The notes beneath the pieces are model-generated. The model had not been told where the DNA came from and did no database searches. It saw nothing but the letters and a program-made list of their open reading frames with translations. Both the position numbers and the translations under genes were made by a program. Shown piece by piece: positions 31,388-40,766 of a stretch of 64,000 bases of DNA. The DNA is from Krasilnikoviella flava. Its GTDB lineage: Bacteria > Actinomycetota > Actinomycetes > Actinomycetales > Cellulomonadaceae. Position 1 is the stretch's first letter. Each line of letters opens with the position of its first letter. Where the stretch lies: NCBI RefSeq assembly GCF_900167525.1, contig NZ_FUZQ01000004.1:1-64000 (forward strand). Reading direction: 5' to 3'.

Positions 31388-32214
31388 TTCTCGACGACCT
31401 GGACGCCCGCCCGGGCAGCGCCACCTCGCTGCTGCGGACCGTCGTCGGGCTGTACGCCCGCGACCTCGGCGGCTGGGTGGCCGCTGCGGACCTGGTCGCG
31501 CTGCTCGGCGCGGCCGGCGTCGCGCCCGGGGCCGCGCGGTCGGCGGTGTCCCGGGCCAAGGGGAGGGGCCTGCTCGACGGCGAGGAGTCCGGCGGCCGGG
31601 CGGGGTACCGCCTCGCGCCGGGCGCGGCGGCCATGCTCGAGCGCGGCGACCGGCGCATCTTCGCCTACCGGCAGCAGGCCGCCGACGACCCCTGGTGCCT
31701 CGTGTCGTTCTCGATCCCCGAGGCGCGGCGCGACGCGCGCCACCAGCTGCGGCGGCACCTGGCCGGCATCGGCTGCGGCACCGTCGCGGACGGGCTGTGG
31801 ATCTGCCCGGGACACCTGGCCGATGAGGTCGAGGACATCCTCGAGGGGCTGGGCCTGCGCGACGTCGCGACGGTGTTCGTGGCGGGGACGCCCCGCGTGG
31901 CCGGGTCGCTCGCGGACGCCGTCGCCCGCTGGTGGGACCTCCCGCGCCTCGCGGCGATGCACCGGGACTTCCTGGCGGCGCACGCCGACCCGGACGGCGT
32001 CGGGTCGGGCGTCGGGTCAGGCGACGCGTTCGCCCGCTGGGTGCGCGCCGTCGACGACTGGCGCCCGCTGCCGTACCTCGACCCGGGGCTGCCGCCGGAC
32101 GTGCTGCCCGCGGCCTGGCCGGGGACCGCGGGGGTCGCGCGGTTCGCCGCGCTGCAGGGCGCGCTTGCCGCGCCCGCGGCGGCGTACGTGCGCGAGGTCG
32201 TCGCCCGGGCCTGA
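31384..32214 (+). CDS. PaaX-family transcriptional regulator
   Basis: 276 aa. N-terminal winged-helix domain ([21 protein letters not shown], then [19 protein letters not shown]) and a central/C-terminal PaaX-like region ([51 protein letters not shown]). PaaX proteins repress aromatic catabolism and sense CoA thioesters. As last gene of the kyn operon (GTG overlaps the kynU stop) it probably controls this operon; its effector is unknown. [12 protein letters not shown] repeat marks a linker. Confidence 0.85.
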   Translation: MILDDLDARPGSATSLLRTVVGLYARDLGGWVAAADLVALLGAAGVAPGAARSAVSRAKGRGLLDGEESGGRAGYRLAPGAAAMLERGDRRIFAYRQQAADDPWCLVSFSIPEARRDARHQLRRHLAGIGCGTVADGLWICPGHLADEVEDILEGLGLRDVATVFVAGTPRVAGSLADAVARWWDLPRLAAMHRDFLAAHADPDGVGSGVGSGDAFARWVRAVDDWRPLPYLDPGLPPDVLPAAWPGTAGVARFAALQGALAAPAAAYVREVVARA

Positions 32215-32278
32215 GCAGGGTGGTCGGACCGCGCGCGTCGGGGAGCCACCGGCGCCGGTCGTGCCTAGGCTCGGGTCC

Positions 32279-33988
32279 ATGAGCGCCGACGCCGCAGCCA
32301 CCCCGGACCTCAAGCCCCGCTCCCGCCAGGTCACCGACGGCATGGAGGCGACCGCGTCGCGCGGCATGCTGCGCGCCGTCGGCATGACCGACGACGACTG
32401 GGTGAAGCCGCAGATCGGCGTCGCGAGCTCGTGGAACGAGATCACGCCGTGCAACCTCTCGCTCGACCGGCTCGCGGACGCGGTCAAGGGCGGGGTGCAC
32501 GCCGGCGGGGGCTATCCGCTCGAGTTCGGCACGATCTCCGTGTCCGACGGCATCTCGATGGGGCACGAGGGGATGCACTTCTCGCTGGTGAGCCGCGACG
32601 TCATCGCGGACTCGGTCGAGACGGTGATGCAGGCGGAGCGCCTGGACGGCTCCGTGCTTCTCGCCGGGTGCGACAAGTCGCTGCCGGGGATGCTCATGGC
32701 GGCCGCGCGGCTCGACCTGGCGAGCGTGTTCCTCTACGCCGGCTCGATCATGCCCGGCTGGGTGAAGCTGTCGGACGGCACCGAGCGGGACGTCACGCTC
32801 ATCGACGCGTTCGAGGCGGTCGGGGCGTGCGCCCGCGGGCTCATGAGCACCGAGGACCTCGACCGCATCGAGCGGGCGATCTGCCCGGGCGAGGGCGCCT
32901 GCGGCGGGATGTACACCGCGAACACGATGGCGTCGGTGGCCGAGGCCATGGGCATGTCCCTGCCCGGCTCGGCGGCGCCGCCGTCGGCCGACCGCCGCCG
33001 CGACGGGTTCGCGCACGCCTCGGGCGAGGCCGTCGTCGAGCTGCTGCGGCGAGGCATCACGGCGCGGCAGATCATGACCAAGGAGGCGTTCGAGAACGCC
33101 ATCGCGGTGGTGATGGCGTTCGGCGGATCCACCAACGCGGTGCTGCACCTGCTCGCCATCGCGCACGAGGCGGAGGTGGAGCTCACGCTCGACGACTTCT
33201 CGCGCGTGGCCGACCGCGTGCCGCACCTCGGCGACCTCAAGCCGTTCGGCCGGTACGTGATGAACGACGTCGACCGCATCGGCGGAGTGCCGGTGGTGAT
33301 GAAGGCGCTGCTCGACGCGGGCCTGCTGCACGGCGACTGCCCCACCGTCACCGGCCGCACGGTGGCCGAGAACCTCGCGGAGATCGACCCGCCCGACCCC
33401 GACGGGAAGATCCTGCGCGCCCTGGACCGGCCGATCCACCCGACGGGCGGCATCACGATCCTGCACGGGTCGCTCGCCCCCGAGGGCGCCGTGGTGAAGT
33501 CGGCCGGGTTCGACTCCGACGTCTTCGAGGGCACCGCCCGCGTGTTCGAGCGCGAGCGCGGCGCCCTCGACGCGCTCGAGGACGGCACGATCACCGCGGG
33601 CGACGTCGTCGTGATCCGCTACGAGGGCCCCAAGGGCGGCCCGGGCATGCGGGAGATGCTCGCCATCACCGGCGCGATCAAGGGGGCCGGGCTCGGCAAG
33701 GACGTGCTGCTCATCACCGACGGGCGGTTCTCCGGGGGCACCACCGGGCTGTGCGTCGGGCACATCGCGCCCGAGGCCGTCGACGCCGGGCCGATCGCTT
33801 TCGTGCGCGACGGCGACCGCATCCGGCTCGACGTCGCCCGCAAGACGCTCGACCTGCTGGTCGACGACGCCGAGCTCGACGCCCGCCGCGACGGCTGGGC
33901 CCCGCTGTCCCACGGCTACACGCGCGGGGTGCTGGCCAAGTACACGAAGCTCGTGGGCTCGGCGTCGCGAGGCGCCGTGCTCGGCTGA
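32279..33988 (+). CDS. ilvD: Dihydroxy-acid dehydratase (short type, second paralog)
   Basis: 569 aa, IlvD/Edd family, similar in length to plant and mycobacterial DHAD. Cluster Cys are in [22 protein letters not shown] and [20 protein letters not shown]; the C-terminal [19 protein letters not shown] motif is intact. Whether it makes branched-chain amino acids or acts on sugar acids is not decided by sequence. ATG 32279 sits 7 nt after TAGGCT (32266-32271), so it is likely leaderless. It belongs to a different subgroup than the 620-aa paralog. Confidence 0.9.
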   Translation: MSADAAATPDLKPRSRQVTDGMEATASRGMLRAVGMTDDDWVKPQIGVASSWNEITPCNLSLDRLADAVKGGVHAGGGYPLEFGTISVSDGISMGHEGMHFSLVSRDVIADSVETVMQAERLDGSVLLAGCDKSLPGMLMAAARLDLASVFLYAGSIMPGWVKLSDGTERDVTLIDAFEAVGACARGLMSTEDLDRIERAICPGEGACGGMYTANTMASVAEAMGMSLPGSAAPPSADRRRDGFAHASGEAVVELLRRGITARQIMTKEAFENAIAVVMAFGGSTNAVLHLLAIAHEAEVELTLDDFSRVADRVPHLGDLKPFGRYVMNDVDRIGGVPVVMKALLDAGLLHGDCPTVTGRTVAENLAEIDPPDPDGKILRALDRPIHPTGGITILHGSLAPEGAVVKSAGFDSDVFEGTARVFERERGALDALEDGTITAGDVVVIRYEGPKGGPGMREMLAITGAIKGAGLGKDVLLITDGRFSGGTTGLCVGHIAPEAVDAGPIAFVRDGDRIRLDVARKTLDLLVDDAELDARRDGWAPLSHGYTRGVLAKYTKLVGSASRGAVLG

Positions 33989-34049
33989 GCACCGGACCAC
34001 GCGCCGAACACCGTCGACCGTGCCGGCGGCCGCCGGGCAGGATGCCCGG

Positions 34050-34625
34050 ATGGGTACAGTGCACCCGGCCGTCGACGGCCGCCTCCGGACCTTCATCGAG
34101 TCGCAGCACGTCTTCTTCGTCGCGACCGCCCCGCTGGCGGGCGACGGGCGGGTCAACCTGTCCCCGAAGGGCGTCGACGGGTCGTTCGTGGTGGTCGACG
34201 AGCACACCGTCGCCTACCTGGACATCACGGCGTCCGGCGCGGAGACCATCGCGCACCTGCGCGAGAACGGCCGGATCACCCTGATGTTCTGCGCCTTCGA
34301 CGGGCCGCCGAACATCGTCCGCCTGCACGGTCGGGGGCGCGTCGTGACCCTGTACGACGACGAGTTCGCGGCGTGGGCGGAGCGGTTTCCGGAGCGGCGG
34401 GGCGCCCGCGCGGTGATCGTGGTGGACGTCGACCGGGTGTCGGACTCCTGCGGCTACGGGGTGCCGCTGCTCGACTACGTGGGCGAGCGCGACCTGCTGC
34501 CGCAGTTCATGGACCGCAAGGGACCCGAGGGCCAGGCCGACTACCGGCGGCGCAAGAACCGCACGAGCATCGACGGCCTCCCGGCGTTCGACGACGACCC
34601 GGACCCGGCGCCGGTCGCCGGCTGA
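34050..34625 (+). CDS. Pyridoxamine 5'-phosphate oxidase-like FMN/F420-binding protein
   Basis: 191 aa split-barrel flavin-binding family. FFVATAPLAGDGRVNLSPKG and the YLDITASGAETIAHLRENGRITLMF strands match small PNPOx-like proteins of unknown substrate. It ends in a charged, probably unstructured tail. ATG lies 6 nt after CAGGAT (34038-34043), a pattern shared by several small genes here and suggestive of leaderless expression. Not a vitamin B6 enzyme with confidence. Confidence 0.8.
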   Translation: MGTVHPAVDGRLRTFIESQHVFFVATAPLAGDGRVNLSPKGVDGSFVVVDEHTVAYLDITASGAETIAHLRENGRITLMFCAFDGPPNIVRLHGRGRVVTLYDDEFAAWAERFPERRGARAVIVVDVDRVSDSCGYGVPLLDYVGERDLLPQFMDRKGPEGQADYRRRKNRTSIDGLPAFDDDPDPAPVAG

Positions 34626-34669
34626 AGCGCCGGCGGGCGAGGCGCGCCGTGGCGGGCGATGCTGGGCGC

Positions 34670-34984
34670 ATGACCGACTCGATCACCTCGCGACAGTTCG
34701 CCCACGCCAACGGCGTCGCCGACTGGCACGCCGACGACGGCTCCGCCTGGGCAGTGTTCCGCACCGGGTCGTTCGCGGCCGGGGCACGGTTCGTGGACGC
34801 GATCGCCGAGATCGCGGACGCGGTGAACCACCACCCCGACGTGGACCTGCGCTACTCCACGGTGACGGTCCGCACCTCGTCTCACGACGCCGGCGGGCTG
34901 ACGACGCGCGACGTGGACCTGGCCCGGCGGATCAGCGACGCCGCCCGTGAGCTGGAGCTCCCTGCGGAGGAGCAGCGGCACTGA
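34670..34984 (+). CDS. 4a-hydroxytetrahydrobiopterin dehydratase-like protein
   Basis: 104 aa, standard length for pterin-4a-carbinolamine dehydratase (PCD). Active-site His54-His55 in NHHPDVDL and the SSHDAGGLTTRDVDLARRI block are intact. It would recycle an oxidised pterin, but no pterin-dependent hydroxylase lies nearby. A GATGCT hexamer ends 6 nt before the ATG. It is homologous to the first domain of the next gene, indicating local duplication. Confidence 0.85.
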   Translation: MTDSITSRQFAHANGVADWHADDGSAWAVFRTGSFAAGARFVDAIAEIADAVNHHPDVDLRYSTVTVRTSSHDAGGLTTRDVDLARRISDAARELELPAEEQRH

Positions 34985-35034
34985 CCGCCTCGGGCGGCGA
35001 GCACGACGCCACCGGCGACGGACGAGGGAGGGCC

Positions 35035-36351
35035 ATGTCCGACGAGATCACCGCGGCCGGGTTCGAGGCCGCCCCTGGTACTGACGACTGGCGCGCCCTC
35101 TCCCTGGGGGCGAGCGCCCTGTTCCGCACCCGCGCGCCGGGCGAGGGCGCGGTGCTCCTCGAGCGCGTCCGCGTGCTCGCCGACGGTGCGGACCACCACC
35201 CGGACGTCGACCTGCGCCCGGACGGCGTCGTCGTGCGCGTGTCGTCGCACGACGTCGACGGCCTCTGCCGTCGTGACGTCGCCCTGGCCCGCGAGATCTC
35301 CGCCGCCGCGGCCGACCTCGGGCTCGCCGCCGACCCCGCGGGGGTGCAGGAGGTGGAGCTGACGATCGACGCCGCGGACCGCGAGCGGGTCATGCCGTTC
35401 TGGGGCGCGGTGCTCGGCCACCGGCGCGAGGACGAGGACCTCGTGGACCCCCACGGGCGGTGGCCCGGCATCTGGTTCCAGGGGATGGACGAGCCGCGCC
35501 CGCTGCGCAACCGCCTGCACCTGGACGTCTTCGTGCCCCACGACGTGCGGCAGGCGCGCGTCGACGCGGCGCTCGCGGCCGGCGGCCGCGTCACGACCGA
35601 GGAGTTCGTGCCGCACTGGTGGACCCTCGCGGACCACGAGGGGAACGAGGCCGACGTCGTGGCCTGGGAGGGTTTCGACGAGGACCTGGCCGACGGCCTG
35701 CTCACCCCCGAGGAGTTCCGGGCGGCGGGCGGCGCGGACGACTGGCGGGTGCTGCAGGGCGCCAGCGCCTACTACGCGACGGGCGGCTTCGACGCGGGCG
35801 TCGAGCTGGTCGCGCGGGCGGCCCGCGCCGCGGAGGAGGCGGGCGTGCCCCTGTTCGCCGACCTGCGGTACTCGGGCGCGACCCTGCGCGTCGGGCCGCC
35901 CGAGGACGGCTGGATCGACGCCGCCCGGCTCGGGGTGGCGAGGCGGGTGCAGTCCGCGGCCCGCGACCTCGGGCTGCGCGCCGACCCGGCGGTGCTTCGC
36001 GACGTGCAGCTCACGTTCGACGCGCTCGACGTCGACGCGGTGCGGCGGTTCTGGGCGGCGGCACTCGGGTACGCCACGCGCGGGGCGACGGACCTGTACG
36101 ACCCGCTGCTGCGCGGCCCGTCGGTGTTCCTCCAGCCGCTCGACGCCCCGCGCGAGCAGCGCAACCGGATCCACGTGGACGTCATGGTCCCCGCCGACGT
36201 CGCCGACGCCCGCGTGGCGGCCGCGATCGCGGCGGGCGGCACCGTGGTGCGGGACGCCGAGGCGCCCTTCTGGCGCACCGTGGCGGATCCCGAGGGCAAC
36301 GAGGTGGACATCGCGGTCGTCCCGGGACGCGCGGAGGCGTGGGGCGGGTGA
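35035..36351 (+). CDS. PCD-VOC-PCD-VOC fusion protein
   Basis: 438 aa built of two similar halves. Residues ~1-100 resemble pterin dehydratase (His54-His55 in DHHPDVDL, then SSHDVDGL); ~105-215 form a glyoxalase/VOC-like domain (RLHLDVFVPHDV, TLADHEGNEADVV); ~220-325 are a second PCD-like domain that lacks the HHPD pair; ~330-432 a second VOC-like domain (RIHVDVMVPADV, TVADPEGNEVDIA). Function unknown. GAGGGAGG precedes the ATG. Confidence 0.8.
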   Translation: MSDEITAAGFEAAPGTDDWRALSLGASALFRTRAPGEGAVLLERVRVLADGADHHPDVDLRPDGVVVRVSSHDVDGLCRRDVALAREISAAAADLGLAADPAGVQEVELTIDAADRERVMPFWGAVLGHRREDEDLVDPHGRWPGIWFQGMDEPRPLRNRLHLDVFVPHDVRQARVDAALAAGGRVTTEEFVPHWWTLADHEGNEADVVAWEGFDEDLADGLLTPEEFRAAGGADDWRVLQGASAYYATGGFDAGVELVARAARAAEEAGVPLFADLRYSGATLRVGPPEDGWIDAARLGVARRVQSAARDLGLRADPAVLRDVQLTFDALDVDAVRRFWAAALGYATRGATDLYDPLLRGPSVFLQPLDAPREQRNRIHVDVMVPADVADARVAAAIAAGGTVVRDAEAPFWRTVADPEGNEVDIAVVPGRAEAWGG

Positions 36352-36506
36352 TCGACCCGGCCCGCGGGTGAGACCTGGGTCCTCGCTGGTCGTCCCCGGT
36401 GCGCCTGCACCATGCCGCCTGGCCTGCCGCTATGCTCCGGGGCGCGCGCCGGAGCGACCGGGGCGAGACCCGGCCCCGGTGACGCCGCGGCCACGAGGAG
36501 GTGGCG

Positions 36507-37547
36507 GTGAGCGTGCCAGGCGGCGGAGACCTCGCGATCGAGACGCGAGGGCTGCGCAAGACGTACCGCAGCGCGCGGGGAAGGTCGGTCGGGGTGGAGG
36601 GCCTCGACCTGCAGGTACCGGTGGGCGGGGTGCACGGCTTCCTCGGCCCCAACGGCTCCGGCAAGACGACGACGATCCGGATGCTGCTCGGCCTGGTCCG
36701 GCCCGACCGCGGCACGGCCACGATCTTCGGGCACGAGGTGCCCCGGCGGCTGCCGGAGGTGGTGGGTCGGGTGGGCGCGATCGTGGAGAGCCCCAAGTTC
36801 TTCCCCGCGTTCAGCGCGCGGCGGAACCTGCGGCTGCTCGCCGACGCGATCGGTGCGCCGACGGGCCGCGTGGACGCCGTCATCGACGAGGTCGGGCTCA
36901 CCGGGCGCTCCAAGGACCGGTACAAGGGGTACTCGCTCGGGATGAAGCAGCGGCTCGCGATCGCCGCGACCCTGCTCAAGGACCCCGACCTGCTGATCTT
37001 CGACGAGCCCACCAACGGCCTCGACCCCGCAGGCATCCGCGAGATCCGGCAGACCATGCGCGGTCTGGCCGACCAGGGCAAGACTGTCCTCGTCTCCAGC
37101 CACATCCTCGCCGAGGTGGAGCAGATCGCGGACACGGTGTCGATCGTGGCCCGCGGGCGCCTTGTCGCGGCGGGGCGGGTGGCGGACCTCGTGGGCGCCG
37201 GTTCCGCCGCGCGCTCGGTGCGCCTGCGGGTCGCCGCCCCCGACCTCACCATCGCCACCAGCGTGCTCGAGACGGGCGGGCTGCTCGTGCGCCGCGAGCA
37301 CGACGCGCTCGTCGTCGACGGCGCGGCCGACGCCGCCCAGGTCAACCGCGCGCTCGGCGAGCGTGGGGTGTGGGTGCATGAGCTCACCCCGCTCCAGGCC
37401 GACCTGGAGTCCGTCTTCCTCGGCCTCACCGCACACGAGACCCCGGGTGGTCACACCCACAAGGGCGGGCGCACCAAGCGGGGCGGGCCGCCGCCGGAGC
37501 CCGCGCACGCGGCGGCGCAGGCACCGATCTCGGAGGGGGAGGCATGA
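36507..37547 (+). CDS. ABC transporter ATP-binding protein
   Basis: 346 aa. Walker A GPNGSGKTTTIRML, signature YSLGMKQRLAIA, Walker B LLIFDEPTNGLDP and switch His in LVSSHILAE make a complete ABC ATPase, in the CcmA/NatA-like exporter class. The C-terminal ~100 residues form an accessory region plus a Gly/Pro/His-rich tail. GTG 36507 chosen because AGGAGG (36496-36501) lies 5 nt upstream; GTG 36501 or 36513 are alternatives. Coupled by ATGA to its permease. Confidence 0.92.
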   Translation: MSVPGGGDLAIETRGLRKTYRSARGRSVGVEGLDLQVPVGGVHGFLGPNGSGKTTTIRMLLGLVRPDRGTATIFGHEVPRRLPEVVGRVGAIVESPKFFPAFSARRNLRLLADAIGAPTGRVDAVIDEVGLTGRSKDRYKGYSLGMKQRLAIAATLLKDPDLLIFDEPTNGLDPAGIREIRQTMRGLADQGKTVLVSSHILAEVEQIADTVSIVARGRLVAAGRVADLVGAGSAARSVRLRVAAPDLTIATSVLETGGLLVRREHDALVVDGAADAAQVNRALGERGVWVHELTPLQADLESVFLGLTAHETPGGHTHKGGRTKRGGPPPEPAHAAAQAPISEGEA

Positions 37548-38632
37548 GCCGCCTGCTCCGCGTCGAGCTGCGCCGGCTGTGGGCGCGTCAGATCACCCGC
37601 TGGGCGTGCGTCGGGGTGCTGGCGCTGGCGGCGATCAGCGGCCTGGCGGTGTACCTGTCGGCGCCGCCGCCGAGCGCCCAGGAGGTCGCGAACGCCCAGG
37701 AGATGTTCGCGGCCGACCAGGAGGCCTGGGAGACGGACGGCGAGCAGCAGGTCGCCAGCTGCGAGGCCGACGCGGAGGCCGAGGGGCGCACCCCCGAGGA
37801 GTGGGGCTGCGACCAGATGGCGCCCCGCCTGGAGTACTACCTGCCGCCCACGCAGACCTTCGTCCCCGACGCGACCCAGCAGGAGCTGATGTTCGGCGCG
37901 GAGGAGGTCGACGCGGACGACGACGCGACGGCCGCAGCGGTGGAGGAGATCCGCGGCTCCGTGTGGAACGGGTGGGCGGGGCTGGCCTCCCTCGACGACG
38001 TGGCCGTCCTGCTGGTCCTCGTCGCGCTGGTCGTCGGCGTCAGCTTCGTGACGGCCGAGATCAACAGCGGGTCGCTGGGCATGTGGCTCACCTTCGAGCC
38101 GCGGCGGCAACGGGTGTACTGGGCCAAGGCCGCGGCGGCCGCCCTCGGCACCGTCCCGCTGGTGCTGGTCGGGTTCGCGCTCCTGGTCGCCGCCTCGTAC
38201 GCGGTGTACGCCTCGTTCGGCACGCTGGGCGGCCTTACGGGCGCCGTCTGGCTGGAGGTCGCGGCGTTCACCGGCCGGCTGGTCGCGGCCGGCGCGGCGC
38301 TCGCCGCGGTGGGGGTGGCCCTGGGCGTGCTGTTCAAGCACGCGGCGGCGGCGGTCGGCGTCGTCGGCGTCGTCGCGTGGGGGTCCCTGGTCTTCGGCTT
38401 CGGCCTCGGGGAGCTGCAGCGCTGGCTGCCGACGACGGCGCTCACGGCATGGCTGCAGGGCGGCTCGGTCTTCAGCACGGAGCGGTGCACGCCCAGCGCC
38501 GACGGCGTCTTCGAGTGCCTCCCGGTGGACCACGTCGTGACCACGACGCAGGGCGGGCTCACGCTGCTGGCGGTCACGGCCGTGCTCACGCTGCTCGCCG
38601 CGCTGGTGTTCCGGCGGCGCGACGTGAGCTGA
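37544..38632 (+). CDS. ABC transporter permease (ABC-2 type)
   Basis: 362 aa. One N-terminal helix (ACVGVLALAAISGLAVYLS), a ~120-residue acidic extracytoplasmic segment with paired Cys, then about five helices and a short basic C terminus (VFRRRDVS). The arrangement fits ABC-2 exporter permeases, with the partner ATPase encoded just upstream and overlapping. The substrate is unknown. A 22-bp terminator hairpin follows. Confidence 0.85.
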   Translation: MSRLLRVELRRLWARQITRWACVGVLALAAISGLAVYLSAPPPSAQEVANAQEMFAADQEAWETDGEQQVASCEADAEAEGRTPEEWGCDQMAPRLEYYLPPTQTFVPDATQQELMFGAEEVDADDDATAAAVEEIRGSVWNGWAGLASLDDVAVLLVLVALVVGVSFVTAEINSGSLGMWLTFEPRRQRVYWAKAAAAALGTVPLVLVGFALLVAASYAVYASFGTLGGLTGAVWLEVAAFTGRLVAAGAALAAVGVALGVLFKHAAAAVGVVGVVAWGSLVFGFGLGELQRWLPTTALTAWLQGGSVFSTERCTPSADGVFECLPVDHVVTTTQGGLTLLAVTAVLTLLAALVFRRRDVS

Positions 38633-38647
38633 CCCGCCGTCGCGCTG

Positions 38648-38698
38648 CACGTCGTGAGCCCGGTGTCCCGCATGGTGGGACACCGGGCTCACGACGTG
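38648..38698 (+). terminator. Terminator after ABC exporter
   Basis: Perfect 22-bp inverted repeat (38648-38669 with 38677-38698), 7-nt loop GCATGGT, 15 nt after the permease stop. Its 3' arm touches the -35 of the ilv promoter. Confidence 0.85.
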
Positions 38699-38724
38699 AC
38701 ATCGCGGAGTCGCGGGCGTAACGT
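38696..38724 (+). promoter_or_regulatory. ilvB leader promoter
   Basis: GTGACA (38696-38701), a 17-bp spacer and TAACGT (38719-38724), a good match to a housekeeping promoter. The GTG of the leader peptide begins 7 nt after the -10, so the leader transcript is probably leaderless. The -35 overlaps the end of the preceding terminator arm. Confidence 0.75.
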
Positions 38725-38731
38725 TCGATCC

Positions 38732-38776
38732 GTGCAGACGATCCTCGTAGTACTTCTTCCCGGGCGCGCCGACTAG
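38732..38776 (+). CDS. ilvB leader peptide (attenuation)
   Basis: A 14-codon ORF reading [14 protein letters not shown]. Six consecutive branched-chain codons (Ile-Leu-Val-Val-Leu-Leu) lie at residues 4-9, the hallmark of an attenuation leader that senses charged Ile/Leu/Val tRNA. It begins 7 nt after a -10 box and ends ~40 nt before a terminator with a T-run, upstream of ilvBN. Ribosome stalling would favour readthrough into ilvB. Inferred from known actinobacterial ilv leaders. Confidence 0.85.
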   Translation: MQTILVVLLPGRAD

Positions 38777-38817
38777 GCCCACGCACCAGGCTTCGTCAGC
38801 GCGCTCACCCCTCGTCA

Positions 38818-38847
38818 GTCCCGTCATCCCGGGACCGGGGGGTTTTT
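38818..38847 (+). terminator. ilvB attenuator terminator
   Basis: GTCCCG (38818-38823) pairs with CGGGAC (38830-38835) over a 6-nt loop. CCCC/GGGG pairing may extend it with bulges. A G-run and five T (38843-38847) follow. It lies between the leader peptide and ilvB, so it can end transcription when branched-chain amino acids are plentiful. Confidence 0.75.
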
Positions 38848-38907
38848 CATTGCAGCGACACCCTCGCCAGACCCTTCGCCCGCAAGACCGACCGGCAGGA
38901 GAGACCG

Positions 38908-40734
38908 ATGGTCCAGCCGAACCCGACCCCCGCCCAGGTGGCCGCCCGCACCGCGTCGCGCCCCACCGACCGACCCGTGTCCGGTGAGGAGGTCACCGGC
39001 GCCGAGTCGATCGTCCGCTCCCTCGAGTCGGTCGGCGTCGAGGACGTCTTCGGCATCCCGGGCGGTGCGATCCTCCCGCTCTACGACCCGCTCATGGACT
39101 CGAAGCAGATCCGCCACATCCTCGTGCGGCACGAGCAGGGCGGCGGCCACGCGGCCGAGGGCTACGCGCACGCGACGGGCAAGGTCGGCGTCACGATGGC
39201 GACCTCGGGGCCGGGTGCGACCAACCTGGTGACGCCCCTCGCGGACGCCCACATGGACTCCGTCCCGCTGGTCGCGATCACCGGCCAGGTCGCCGAGTCG
39301 CTCATCGGCACCGACGGCTTCCAGGAGGCCGACATCGTCGGCATCACCATGCCGATCACCAAGCACTCCTACCTGGTCACCGACCCGGCGGAGATCCCGC
39401 GCACGATCGCCGAGGCGTTCCACATCGCGTCGACCGGGCGGCCGGGGCCCGTGCTGGTGGACATCGCGAAGTCCGCGATGCAGGCCAGCACCACCTTCTC
39501 CTGGCCGCAGGAGCTCTCGCTGCCCGGCTACCACCCGGTGACGAAGCCGCACGCCAAGCAGATCCGCGAGGCCGCGAAGCTCCTCGCCACGGCTCGCCGT
39601 CCTGTGCTGTACGTGGGCGGCGGCGTCGTCCGTGCGGGCGCGTCCGCGGCGCTGCGCCGCCTGGTCGACACGTCCGGGGCGGCCGTCGTCACGACGCTGA
39701 CCGCCCGCGGCGCGGTCCCCGACAGCCACCCGCAGCAGCTGGGGATGCCCGGCATGCACGGCACGGTCCCGGCGGTGGCCGCGCTGCAGAAGGCCGACCT
39801 CGTGGTGGCGCTCGGCGCCCGCTTCGACGACCGGGTGACCGGCCGGCTGTCGAGCTTCGCGCCGCAGGCCGCCGTCGTGCACGCCGACATCGACCCCGCC
39901 GAGATCGGCAAGAACCGACCCGTGGACGTGCCCATCGTCGGCGACCTGCGCGAGGTCATCGCCGACCTGGTGCCGGCCCTCGAGGCCGAGCACGCCAAGG
40001 TGGGCAAGCCTGACCTGGCGGCGTGGTGGCACCAGCTCGACACGTGGCGCGAGACCTACCCGCTCGGCTTCTCGCCCACGGACGACGGGCACCTGGCGCC
40101 GCAGCACGTGATCTCCCGCCTGGGCGAGCTGGCCGGGCCGGACGCGATCTACGCCGCGGGCGTGGGCCAGCACCAGATGTGGGCGGCGCAGTTCATCCGC
40201 TACGAGCGTCCGCGCACCTGGCTGAACTCCGCGGGCCTGGGCACGATGGGCTTCGCGGTGCCGGCCGCGATGGGCGCCAAGGTGGGCGAGCCCGACCGCG
40301 AGGTGTGGGCGATCGACGGCGACGGCTGCTTCCAGATGACCAACCAGGAGCTCGCGACCTGCGCGATCAACGACATCCCGATCAAGGTGGCGCTGATCAA
40401 CAACAGCTCGCTCGGCATGGTGCGGCAGTGGCAGACGCTCTTCTACGACGAGCGGTACTCCAACACCGACCTGCACACCGGGCACGGGACCCGACGCATC
40501 CCCGACTTCGTCAAGCTCGCCGACGCGTACGGGTGCGAGGGCATCCGTGTCGAGCGCGCGGATGAGATCGACGCCGCGATCAAGCGTGCCCAGGAGATCG
40601 ACGACCGCCCCGTGGTCATCGACTTCCAGGTCTCGCGCGACGCCATGGTGTGGCCGATGGTCGCCGCCGGCGTGCCGAACGACGACATCCAGTACGCGCG
40701 CGGCATCTCGCCCGCGTGGGACCGCGAAGACTGA
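38908..40734 (+). CDS. ilvB: Acetolactate synthase, large (catalytic) subunit
   Basis: 608 aa ThDP enzyme making 2-acetolactate and 2-aceto-2-hydroxybutyrate, first common step of Val/Leu/Ile synthesis. The activating Glu is present in [14 protein letters not shown], unlike the Val in Gcl. The ThDP/Mg motif is [19 protein letters not shown] and the C-terminal VWPMVAAG block is typical. AGGAGA (38897-38902) precedes the ATG. The upstream leader peptide and terminator indicate attenuation control. Confidence 0.96.
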   Translation: MVQPNPTPAQVAARTASRPTDRPVSGEEVTGAESIVRSLESVGVEDVFGIPGGAILPLYDPLMDSKQIRHILVRHEQGGGHAAEGYAHATGKVGVTMATSGPGATNLVTPLADAHMDSVPLVAITGQVAESLIGTDGFQEADIVGITMPITKHSYLVTDPAEIPRTIAEAFHIASTGRPGPVLVDIAKSAMQASTTFSWPQELSLPGYHPVTKPHAKQIREAAKLLATARRPVLYVGGGVVRAGASAALRRLVDTSGAAVVTTLTARGAVPDSHPQQLGMPGMHGTVPAVAALQKADLVVALGARFDDRVTGRLSSFAPQAAVVHADIDPAEIGKNRPVDVPIVGDLREVIADLVPALEAEHAKVGKPDLAAWWHQLDTWRETYPLGFSPTDDGHLAPQHVISRLGELAGPDAIYAAGVGQHQMWAAQFIRYERPRTWLNSAGLGTMGFAVPAAMGAKVGEPDREVWAIDGDGCFQMTNQELATCAINDIPIKVALINNSSLGMVRQWQTLFYDERYSNTDLHTGHGTRRIPDFVKLADAYGCEGIRVERADEIDAAIKRAQEIDDRPVVIDFQVSRDAMVWPMVAAGVPNDDIQYARGISPAWDRED

Positions 40735-40766
40735 CCGGCCGACGAGCAGAGACGGAGCCACACCCC

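Noticed and set aside
29843-34207. A 1454-codon open frame on the minus strand across kynU, paaX and ilvD
   Set aside because: Same effect: it lies opposite conserved genes and has no recognisable motif or ribosome site.
38648-38698. 22-bp perfect inverted repeat as a protein operator or insertion-sequence end
   Set aside because: Position 15 nt after a gene end and 7-nt loop fit a terminator; no transposase gene or target duplication is nearby.
38696-38907. T-box riboswitch before ilvB
   Set aside because: No T-box consensus bulge sequence is visible; the leader peptide plus terminator explains the region better.
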